From contig JAFUUN010000069.1 in NCBI GenBank assembly GCA_017477855.1, forward strand, positions 1 to 6,082: 6,082 nt of DNA, read 5' to 3'. The translations under genes were made by a program, and so were the position numbers. Shown in pieces: positions 1-5,794 of the stretch. Numbering within the stretch: position 1 is the stretch's first letter; the number at the start of each line of letters is the position of its first letter. This DNA is from Rickettsiales bacterium (GTDB lineage Bacteria; Pseudomonadota; Alphaproteobacteria; Rickettsiales; Deianiraeaceae). The notes under the pieces are model-generated. The model saw only the letters and a list, made by a program, of their open reading frames with translations, did not search any database and had not been told where the DNA came from.

Positions 1-840
1 GAGACAATGCCACTGCCAGTTGACAGGGAAGAATGGAAGAATTACGATTTGATTTTTGCAACGAAGAAGGGAAATGTCCGCAGAATCTCAATCAGTGACT
101 TTGAGAACATAAATTCAAATGGTAAGATTGCAATTTCACTGGATGAGGATGACAAACTGATAAGTGTCCAGCTTGCAAAGCACACAGATAACGTGCTGTT
201 GGCAAGTAAAAAAGGAATGGCGACAAGGTTTGAAGTTGCTGATTTACGTGTCATCAAGAGCCGCACAAGTGATGGTGTCCGCGGAATGAATTTGGCCGAG
301 GGCGATGAGGTCGTGTCAATGTGTATTTTGTCTGGCAACGAGAATGACAGCACCAAAAAAGACCAGTTCTTGTCAATAGATAAAGAGTTGCGATTGAAAA
401 TTTGGGAGAAGGGCTTCTCTGACTTGGAAATTCAGGCACAGCTTGCTGAAATCTGCAAAAAAGATGGCTTCACACTTGTCATTGATGAAATCAAAAAGAT
501 GATTGACGAGGAGCAAATGCTGTTGACAATCACCAGTGATGGATTTGGCAAGCGCACATCGGCGTATGAATATCGTATTACAGGGCGCGGAGGCAAGGGA
601 ATTAGCAACATCAACTTGCAAGAAGGTGCTTATGTAGTGATGACGGCGGTCGCGGACAACACCAAAGACATCATGATGATAACCGACAACGGACAGTCAA
701 TACGTATCCCAGCAAACAATGTCAGAGTTATTGGAAGAAACACAAAGGGCGTCAATGTGTTCACTCTAAAACCGGGCGAGAAGATTGCTTCGGCATCAAT
801 CTTGGAGAACGATGGCGGCAAGGACGGCGAGCAAGAATAA
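1..840 (+). CDS. gyrA: DNA gyrase subunit A, C-terminal part (5' end outside the window)
   Basis: This is the C-terminal DNA-wrapping beta-propeller of the gyrase A subunit, the part that lets gyrase introduce negative supercoils in an ATP-dependent reaction. The reading frame is open from the first base, so the ATG at 7 is internal and 279 residues are visible. Repeated propeller-blade signatures can be read in order: 'ATKKGNVRRISISDF', 'ASKKGMATRFEVADLRV' followed by 'SDGVRGMNL', 'TSDGFGKRTSAYEYRITGRG', and 'DNGQSIRIPANNVRVIGR' followed by 'TKGVN'. Between the second and third blades lies a helix-rich insertion of about 50 residues (roughly 118-170 of the visible part). Known alphaproteobacterial GyrA proteins carry a variable insertion at this place. 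The catalytic tyrosine domain and the main GyrA box lie upstream, outside the window. The protein ends in a short acidic tail, as in other GyrA proteins. ParC is less likely because the blade sequences match GyrA closely. Confidence 0.95.
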   Translation, partial: ETMPLPVDREEWKNYDLIFATKKGNVRRISISDFENINSNGKIAISLDEDDKLISVQLAKHTDNVLLASKKGMATRFEVADLRVIKSRTSDGVRGMNLAEGDEVVSMCILSGNENDSTKKDQFLSIDKELRLKIWEKGFSDLEIQAQLAEICKKDGFTLVIDEIKKMIDEEQMLLTITSDGFGKRTSAYEYRITGRGGKGISNINLQEGAYVVMTAVADNTKDIMMITDNGQSIRIPANNVRVIGRNTKGVNVFTLKPGEKIASASILENDGGKDGEQE

Positions 841-857
841 GTTTTAGTTTTTAGAAA

Positions 858-1469
858 ATGAAGATTAAAAATTTGTTGTTTTTAACTTTGACATTTCTTG
901 CTTGTGGAGCAAACATTGCGTTGTCAGCTAATATCTCGGAGGATAAGTATTATTACTATGTCAAGGGTGTGAAGGCAGAGGACATTTCCGCAAACGACAA
1001 CGAAACAACAAAAAAAGTTGCTCTGGATAACGTCAAGCGCCTTGCGATGGATACTTTGCAGGAGAAGCTTGGTGAAAATCTTCAACTTGACGAGACAAAT
1101 TTGAATAGCGCAATCGGTGGCTACAAAATTGTGGACGAGTATTACGACAAGGACTTTTATTCAATAGTTGCGGACTTCAATTTTAGCAAAATTGTCATAA
1201 ATTCGTTTATTAAGAACTCAAAAAAGAAGGATGTAAAATTAGCAAGTAATACTGTTGATGCTGTAGTTGTTCTGAAAGAAAAACGTAATATTGTTGAAGA
1301 ATTTGCGAAGTTCAGGGGATATTTACAACAGGAACAAATTGGTTATAAAGTCATAAAAATCCGTGGAAATGAGGTGCATATCAAGATTTACAAGGTGAGC
1401 GAAGGCACTATTTATGATACATTGAAAAAATTAAATTTAAATGGTAATATGTATATCGACAGGGATTGA
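858..1469 (+). CDS. Exported DUF2066-like protein of unknown function
   Basis: This is a 203-residue protein with a signal peptide: 'MKIKN', then a hydrophobic stretch (residues 6-22) and a likely signal peptidase I site around 'ALSA' (21-24). The Cys at 16 sits in 'FLAC', a poor lipobox, so a lipoprotein is less likely. The mature start resembles DUF2066, an uncharacterised family found in Alpha- and Gammaproteobacteria. It has a beta strand ending in 'YVKGVKAEDISAND' (34-47), a helix of the 'KKVALDNVKRLAMDTLQEKL' kind (52-71), and a 'GGYKIVDEYYDKDFYSIVADF' region (87-107) that matches the family's 'gf.v.de......Y.a...f.f' pattern. It is shorter than typical DUF2066 proteins, mainly at the C-terminal end. 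The assignment is from pattern memory only. The gene starts 17 bases after gyrA with no strong Shine-Dalgarno sequence and runs almost into glmU, so it is probably part of one transcript. Its function is not known. Confidence 0.7.
   Translation: MKIKNLLFLTLTFLACGANIALSANISEDKYYYYVKGVKAEDISANDNETTKKVALDNVKRLAMDTLQEKLGENLQLDETNLNSAIGGYKIVDEYYDKDFYSIVADFNFSKIVINSFIKNSKKKDVKLASNTVDAVVVLKEKRNIVEEFAKFRGYLQQEQIGYKVIKIRGNEVHIKIYKVSEGTIYDTLKKLNLNGNMYIDRD
1461..1465 (+). promoter_or_regulatory. Shine-Dalgarno sequence that decides the glmU start
   Basis: AGGGA lies six bases before the ATG at 1472, which is good spacing. It supports ATG 1472 over the in-frame TTG at 1466, which would leave no room between this site and the start. 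The site lies inside the last codons of the preceding gene. Confidence 0.6.
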
Positions 1470-1471
1470 TT

Positions 1472-2878
1472 ATGGCGTTAGAAAAAACAAATATTATTAT
1501 CTTGGGCGCAGGCATGGGAAGCCGCATGAAGTCAAAGTTGCCTAAGGTCCTTCATAAAGTTGCTGGAAAAACATTGATGGATCACTTGTTGTCATCTATT
1601 GAAAAGATTGAAATTCCAGTGAACGTTTTGTCGGTTTTGTCACAGGATATATTAGATAACTTTTCGGCGCAACTTCCAAAAAGCCGTTACCGCAACTACG
1701 TAGTTCAGGAGAAGCGCCTTGGAACAGGCCACGCAACCATGTGTGCTGTGGAGGATAAAAACTTTTGCACAACATATAAATATACTGGCATTTTTTACGC
1801 CGATGTTCCATTTGTTGAACCAGAAACTATACAAAAACTTTACAAATTGCAGGAGCGTTATGACTTGGTAGTGCTCTGTTTTGAGGCGGCCGATCAGTCC
1901 CAGAAATACGGAAGGATGTATATCAAGGGCAATCATATTAAGGTTGGAGAGTTCAGGCGCCTTAAAGAAATTCGCGAATTTATTGACATTGAAGGCGAAA
2001 AACCAACACTCTGCAACTCTGGAATAATGTTTGGAAAAACTGAGATTTTCATGAAGTTGCTGTCAAAAATTCAGAACAAAAACAAGGCCAAAGAATACTA
2101 TTTGACAGACATTATTGCGCTGGCGAACAAAGCAAAATACAGGGTTGCGACTTTGCGTTGCGAGGAGAGCGAGATGCTTGGCATTAACTCACAAGAGGAG
2201 CTGGCAAACGCTGAGATGGTATATCAAAAAAAGTTGAAAAAAAAGTTTTTCAACAATGGCGTCAGTTTTATCATGCCGGACACGATTTATCTCTCGCACG
2301 ACACTGAAATAGGCACCGGGACAACCATTGAACCGCATGTTTTCTTGGGGACAGGTGTAAAAATTGGTGAAAACTGCCACATCAGAGCGGGCAGCTATTT
2401 AGAGGATACAACACTGAAAGATGGTAGCGATTTTGGCCCTATGTCACGTGGGCGCGGTGGTGCTGTTATTGGTGAGGATGTGCATATCGGCAACTTTGCG
2501 GAAATCAAGAACTCAACTGTCGGCAATGGCACTAAAATAGGGCATGTGAGCTACACAGGAGACGCCACGCTTGGAGAAAACGTCAACATCGGCGCAGGGA
2601 TGATAATTTGCAATTATGATGGGGTTAAGAAATATCATACAGACATAGGCAACAATGCATTTATTGGCTCAAATACAACAATTGTTTCTCCATGCAAGAT
2701 TGAAGACAACACTTTTGTAGCTGGCGGAAGCACAATCACAAAGCATGTCAAAGAGTATGATTTGGCCGTTGGTCGTGCAAAACAAGAAAATATTGAAGGA
2801 TGGGTGAAGAAACGGAGAACCATAGTTAAAGAACAACAAACGGAAGACAATAAACAAAAAAAGAAAAGAAAAAACTAA
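1472..2878 (+). CDS. glmU: Bifunctional GlcN-1-P acetyltransferase / GlcNAc-1-P uridylyltransferase
   Basis: This enzyme acetylates glucosamine-1-phosphate with acetyl-CoA and then adds UMP to give UDP-GlcNAc, the cytosolic precursor of peptidoglycan and lipid A. It has 468 residues, against 456 in E. coli. The N-terminal nucleotidyltransferase (about 1-235) shows 'LGAGMGSRMKSKLPKVL' (11-27, with K25), 'QEKRLGTGHA' (79-88), 'YADVP' with the metal-binding D111, E169, N182 and 'GINS' (N239). The left-handed beta-helix acetyltransferase (about 260-445) has R328, K346, H358, Y361, N372, N381-Y382 and K387. These align with E. coli R333, K351, H363, Y366, N377, N386-Y387 and K392 at a constant offset of five. 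The E. coli 'RPGA' loop reads 'RGGA' here. A lysine-rich tail follows 'GWVKKRR'. The ATG at 1472 was chosen for its AGGGA ribosome binding site. The gene begins two bases after the DUF2066-like stop, which suggests translational coupling. Confidence 0.97.
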   Translation: MALEKTNIIILGAGMGSRMKSKLPKVLHKVAGKTLMDHLLSSIEKIEIPVNVLSVLSQDILDNFSAQLPKSRYRNYVVQEKRLGTGHATMCAVEDKNFCTTYKYTGIFYADVPFVEPETIQKLYKLQERYDLVVLCFEAADQSQKYGRMYIKGNHIKVGEFRRLKEIREFIDIEGEKPTLCNSGIMFGKTEIFMKLLSKIQNKNKAKEYYLTDIIALANKAKYRVATLRCEESEMLGINSQEELANAEMVYQKKLKKKFFNNGVSFIMPDTIYLSHDTEIGTGTTIEPHVFLGTGVKIGENCHIRAGSYLEDTTLKDGSDFGPMSRGRGGAVIGEDVHIGNFAEIKNSTVGNGTKIGHVSYTGDATLGENVNIGAGMIICNYDGVKKYHTDIGNNAFIGSNTTIVSPCKIEDNTFVAGGSTITKHVKEYDLAVGRAKQENIEGWVKKRRTIVKEQQTEDNKQKKKRKN

Positions 2879-3036
2879 TGCCTACAATGGTATTTATAAT
2901 AAAAATATCATAGCGCCATGCCATAATTTCATCCAAAACTGTATTCCTGCATAAAGTTTGTTGGTTAGATGAATATATGCTAATTAAATTATAAAAACAC
3001 TTGCAAATAAAAAAAAACGTTTTTGTGTGGGGGAGT
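2879..3036 (+). promoter_or_regulatory. AT-rich intergenic gap, probable promoter region for the genes downstream
   Basis: This is the only sizeable non-coding gap in the window, and it separates glmU from the next run of + strand genes. It contains TATAAA at 2990-2995, a possible -10 element matching five of six consensus bases. The best upstream hexamer, TTAGAT at 2965-2970, sits 19 bases away and is weak. Just after glmU there is an AT-rich nine-pair stem (2887-2895 with 2903-2911, one G-T pair), with no following T run, so it is not a convincing terminator. A 12-base palindrome, AAAAACGTTTTT, lies at 3013-3024 within an A/T tract. No tRNA-like or riboswitch-like structure was recognised. 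The promoter is an inference from position and composition. Confidence 0.3.
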
Positions 3037-3273
3037 ATGGCACCAAATGTATCAAAAAATGCGAAGACAAATCGTTCAGCAACAACGAAGTTGGTTATAA
3101 TGCATGAAGGCAAGGAAATTGAGGTTGCCCCTGCCCTATTCATAGGAAAAACAAACGGCATGAGAAACTACATGGCGGTTCAAGACAAGGCATCAAAAGC
3201 ACTGTTGTTGGACGCAGCTGGAAACCCGTTGGAGTGGAATGTCTCACGTATCGAGAGGAAGAAAATTGCATAG
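3037..3273 (+). CDS. Small protein of unknown function (78 residues)
   Basis: This small protein was not recognised as a member of any family. The first 18 residues are polar and rich in Ser, Thr, Asn and Lys. They are followed by what look like beta strands: 'KLVIMHEGKEIEVAPALFIG' (18-37), 'NYMAVQDK' (44-51) and 'KALLLDAAGNPLEWNVSRI' (54-72), with a basic end 'ERKKIA'. There is no signal peptide, membrane segment, cysteine or metal-binding motif, so it is probably a small cytosolic beta-rich protein. The start was set at the ATG at 3037, directly after the G-rich stretch GGGGGAG (3029-3035). That stretch is unusually close for a Shine-Dalgarno, so an in-frame GTG at 3025 or TTG at 3001 is possible. 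The balanced amino-acid composition and the ordered strand pattern argue that it is a real gene. It probably heads the transcript that includes the lipoprotein gene downstream. Confidence 0.65.
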   Translation: MAPNVSKNAKTNRSATTKLVIMHEGKEIEVAPALFIGKTNGMRNYMAVQDKASKALLLDAAGNPLEWNVSRIERKKIA

Positions 3274-3291
3274 TTTTCTTATCAGTTGTAT

Positions 3292-3948
3292 ATGAAGAGT
3301 GAAGGAATTTTAGCATGTTTATTAACGATTTCTTTGCTCTGTGGTTGCGTTTCCAGTGGAAACGAGCCAGTCATAAATAAGATAGGTGCACCAGCGTGGG
3401 TTAAGAATGGCAGTACAACAAAAACATTTTCCGCTGTCGGAAAGACAACCTACCACGGCGGAATAAAAAATGTCATTAACAAGGCCGAAGCGGACGCAAA
3501 GTCCAATTTGAAGATATCCATAAAGAATAAACTTGATAACTTTTTCAGTGATGAGTTCTCGCATTTGAATGGTGATAAGTTTGTTGAAAATATCACCCGC
3601 ACAAGAAGCATTTCCAAGGAAACAGTCAATGAACTTGACTTTGAAAAACTGGCATACAGAGATGCTATGTGGATCAGTCCTGACAACGATGATGCATATG
3701 TTTTGATGGTTGTTGATGATAAATTTGTGACGGAAAAAGTCATAAAAAAGATTGACAATGCATCCGAAATGTACAGACACGACGATGTGTTTGTAGCTAT
3801 ATTGAAGGAAGCAAAGGTTGATGCAAAGAATAGTTTTAGAGCCAGAAAGCGCAGGAGTGAGTTTGAAAATGCTGCGCAAACCAGCATACAATCAAATGAT
3901 AAAATAAGTGAGGTAATGCTTTTGCATGCCATTCAAGAAGGCAAATAA
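3292..3948 (+). CDS. LPP20-like outer-membrane lipoprotein
   Basis: This is a 218-residue protein with a lipoprotein signal peptide. The hydrophobic stretch at 5-16 ends in the lipobox 'LCGC', with the lipidated Cys at 19. The next residues, 'VSS', contain no Asp at +2, which by the E. coli rule favours the outer membrane. The mature part has the layout of the LPP20 family: 'PAWV' (34-37), a 'FSAVGKTT' strand (46-53), a long helix with 'KAEADAKSNLKISIKNKL' (64-81), and after a polar middle part a 'DAYVLMVVDDKF' strand (134-145). The C-terminal third (146-218) is mostly helical and charged, with the basic run 'RARKRR' (183-188). LPP20-like proteins are surface or periplasmic lipoproteins without a general known function. 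The start is the ATG at 3292. An upstream in-frame TTG at 3286 would add two residues, and neither has a clear ribosome binding site. It lies 18 bases after the small gene. Confidence 0.7.
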   Translation: MKSEGILACLLTISLLCGCVSSGNEPVINKIGAPAWVKNGSTTKTFSAVGKTTYHGGIKNVINKAEADAKSNLKISIKNKLDNFFSDEFSHLNGDKFVENITRTRSISKETVNELDFEKLAYRDAMWISPDNDDAYVLMVVDDKFVTEKVIKKIDNASEMYRHDDVFVAILKEAKVDAKNSFRARKRRSEFENAAQTSIQSNDKISEVMLLHAIQEGK

Positions 3949-3956
3949 CCATTTTG

Positions 3957-4985
3957 ATGAGATTGATATTTTATTTTCTGTTTGCGGCTTTGTTTGTGAA
4001 TGCTAAGTTTGCCAAATGCAACGAGACCACAAAAGAAGCATCCGTTAGTAAGATAGAAGAGAATAAAAATAAAGAAGATGATATATCGGAAGCACAAAAG
4101 ATTTTTGAAAACCTGATTTTTTCTGCAAGAAACAATGCTAAGGACAAACAAGATGAACTGTTTGTTGTGAAAAATAATGATGTCTTCGTTCGCACGATTG
4201 AAGACACACATTTTAGATATGCCAAGCCTGCGGACGGGTGCTATATTCTTGACAACAATGTAAATATCTGCACGGAGAACGGAAAAATCATTAACCTGAT
4301 GGGGAGCTACCATAACATGAACGATGACAATCGCATGACACGCATGAAATACAGCGATGAGTTTTTTACAGAGAAATCGCAAGAGTGTAACTACATGAAG
4401 TTTGATATGATAAAACGACTATTTATCGGAGATGAAGAAATCAAAATGATGATTTATCAAATATACATGGTGTGGTATTTTGAAATCATAAACCTTGTGC
4501 TTGTGCTTGACGAGAAGGACAACAATAAAATTAAAGCATTTATCACCTCTGGCACGAATGACATCGGATGCTCACCGTTTAATATGTTCACTTTGCATGA
4601 GGAGAAAATGTTGAACGACACAGGAAAAGACAGCGACATAAAAAACATGCCATTTCGGAGCAATAAAGAGCGCGACAGAGTGTTTTTACAACATAGTTAC
4701 AAGAAGATGATCTTGGATGAGTATAAGCAAATTGAACCACTGGAAGATGACCGCAAAATGCTGGATGTGGTTATAACAATCAAGGGCAGTCAGGTTGTGG
4801 ACTTACGGATGATACCACTGAAATTTGAGTGGAAAAAAAAGCGAGGCTGGGACTTATTGAACTACGATGCAAGACCCATTGAGGTCATCAAGGCCGAAGA
4901 AGAGGCCGAGCGCATTGCCAGAGAACAACGCAGACAGGAATTAGAAAAGCAAAGAAAAAAAAGGGGGCATAGTCGCCGCTACTAA
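3957..4985 (+). CDS. Secreted protein of unknown function with charged C-terminal tail
   Basis: This 342-residue protein was not recognised. A signal peptide is clear: 'MRLIFYFLFAALFVNA', with likely cleavage after A16. A charged linker follows (22-48, rich in Glu, Lys and Asn). The central region (about 65-290) alternates likely strands and loops: 'DELFVVKNNDVFVRTI', 'CYILDNNVNICTENGKII', a hydrophobic patch 'MMIYQIYMVWYFEIINLVLV' (164-183), and 'MLDVVITIKGSQVVDLRMI' (268-286). The patch contains Glu and Gln-flanked aromatic residues and continues into 'LDEKD', so paired beta strands are likelier than a membrane helix. After the predicted cleavage there are five cysteines (21, 95, 105, 144, 205), so disulfides are possible. 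Residues 309-342 form a charged helix or coiled coil rich in Glu, Arg, Gln and Lys. The ATG at 3957 was preferred; a TTG at 3954 is the alternative, with AAGAAGG upstream at 3935-3941. It starts eight bases after the lipoprotein gene, and its stop overlaps that of lpxA on the other strand. Confidence 0.65.
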   Translation: MRLIFYFLFAALFVNAKFAKCNETTKEASVSKIEENKNKEDDISEAQKIFENLIFSARNNAKDKQDELFVVKNNDVFVRTIEDTHFRYAKPADGCYILDNNVNICTENGKIINLMGSYHNMNDDNRMTRMKYSDEFFTEKSQECNYMKFDMIKRLFIGDEEIKMMIYQIYMVWYFEIINLVLVLDEKDNNKIKAFITSGTNDIGCSPFNMFTLHEEKMLNDTGKDSDIKNMPFRSNKERDRVFLQHSYKKMILDEYKQIEPLEDDRKMLDVVITIKGSQVVDLRMIPLKFEWKKKRGWDLLNYDARPIEVIKAEEEAERIAREQRRQELEKQRKKRGHSRRY

Positions 4986-5785
4986 ACAAGCCAACCGCGT
5001 TTGCCACCATGCTTGATAAAGTTAATAATATCCCTGATATATTCGCTTTCTTCGTCTTCGTATTTAGCAAGAATGTCCGTTAAATGAATGTCGTTGCTTG
5101 CAATTTCTTTGTAGAACCAACTGATTTTTTTGATATCCTCCGGCTTCATTCCTGCACGCTTCAAACCGACTAAATTAGCACCTGAAACTCTTGATGGATT
5201 GGATAAAACAATCGCATATGGTGGAACATCATTTGCAATCGCACACATACCTCCAATCATCACATTGTGGCCAATATTTACAAATTGATGTACCCCAGAA
5301 AGTCCTCCAACAATTGTGTCATGCCCTATTTTTACATGCCCTGAAATACCGACGCAGTTTGTCAAAGTCACACGATCTTCAAGATAGACATCGTGCGCGA
5401 CATGTGATGAGATATACAGATAGCAATCATTTCCAACGATTGTGATATTTTTTGTATCCGCCAAAACATTTCCTACGTTGCTCCCGCCATTGATGGTGCA
5501 ATATTCGCGGATTATATTATTATCACCAATAGAGACACTGCTTTCCTCGCCAACAAATTTGTTGTCTTGTGGGTCAGAGCCAATGCATGCAAACGGAAAA
5601 ATGTGATTATTCTTACCGATCTTAACGTGGCCGTTTTTTCCATTTATACAAACATTGTTTTCAAGTTTTGTGCCTTCACCAATTTCAATATCACCTTGCA
5701 ATACACAGAAAGGGCCAACCTCAACATTATCAGCAATCTTAACGCTTTCATCAATAATTGCCGTGGGATGAATTTTCTTTGACAT
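4982..5785 (-). CDS. lpxA: UDP-N-acetylglucosamine acyltransferase
   Basis: LpxA moves an (R)-3-hydroxyacyl group from acyl carrier protein to the 3-OH of UDP-GlcNAc, the first step of lipid A synthesis, in the cytosol. It has 267 residues, against 262 in E. coli. Residues 1-190 are a left-handed beta-helix of hexapeptide repeats, and the rest is the helical C-terminal domain. Key residues are visible: 'PQDNK' (72-76, with D74 and K76), 'SSHVAHD' with catalytic H131 (E. coli H125) and H128 (H122), H150 (H144) and 'VHQF' H166 (H160). The position matching E. coli G173, which sets acyl-chain length, is also Gly (G179); by analogy this suggests a long chain of about C14. The usual 'RGT' after 'TIN' is 'GGS', and about six extra residues lie between there and the active site. 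The gene starts nine bases after the fabZ stop with no clear Shine-Dalgarno, so coupled translation is likely. No lpxI or lpxB follows it. Confidence 0.97.
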   Translation of the reverse strand: MSKKIHPTAIIDESVKIADNVEVGPFCVLQGDIEIGEGTKLENNVCINGKNGHVKIGKNNHIFPFACIGSDPQDNKFVGEESSVSIGDNNIIREYCTINGGSNVGNVLADTKNITIVGNDCYLYISSHVAHDVYLEDRVTLTNCVGISGHVKIGHDTIVGGLSGVHQFVNIGHNVMIGGMCAIANDVPPYAIVLSNPSRVSGANLVGLKRAGMKPEDIKKISWFYKEIASNDIHLTDILAKYEDEESEYIRDIINFIKHGGKRGWLV

Positions 5786-5794
5786 ATAATAAAA

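Noticed and set aside
7..840. ATG at position 7 as a true start giving a stand-alone GyrA C-terminal domain protein
   Set aside because: The frame is open upstream to the window edge and the preceding codons fit the GyrA sequence, so the simplest reading is a full-length gene cut by the window.
2261..2790. Repeating sequence pattern in glmU (and similarly in lpxA) as DNA repeats
   Set aside because: The periodicity is the hexapeptide repeat of the left-handed beta-helix at protein level. The DNA copies are not alike enough to be a nucleotide repeat array.
2887..2911. Hairpin just after glmU as an intrinsic terminator
   Set aside because: The nine-pair stem is almost all A-T with one G-T pair and is not followed by a T run, so it lacks the features of a Rho-independent terminator.
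2909..2920. Near-palindrome CATAGCGCCATG as a protein-binding site
   Set aside because: Two mismatched positions and a single copy make this consistent with chance.
3013..3024. Perfect 12-base palindrome AAAAACGTTTTT as an operator
   Set aside because: It lies in a poly-A/poly-T context where such palindromes arise easily, and no regulator or second copy was seen.
3322..3891. 189-residue open frame on the minus strand opposite the lipoprotein gene
   Set aside because: It is Cys- and Ile-rich, has no recognisable motif, and lies entirely opposite a gene with a clear signal peptide and family pattern. It is a shadow frame.
3450..3932. 160-residue open frame on the minus strand, Ser/Leu/Phe-rich
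   Set aside because: The composition is that expected from the complement of a Lys/Asp/Glu-rich coding frame. It overlaps the same lipoprotein gene and another shadow frame.
3933..4382. 149-residue open frame on the minus strand opposite the secreted-protein gene
   Set aside because: It has no motif or ribosome binding site, and it covers the signal peptide region of a better supported gene.
5191..5445. 84-residue open frame on the plus strand inside lpxA
   Set aside because: It is His/Gln/Ser-rich with no family pattern and runs opposite the catalytic region of lpxA, a certain gene.
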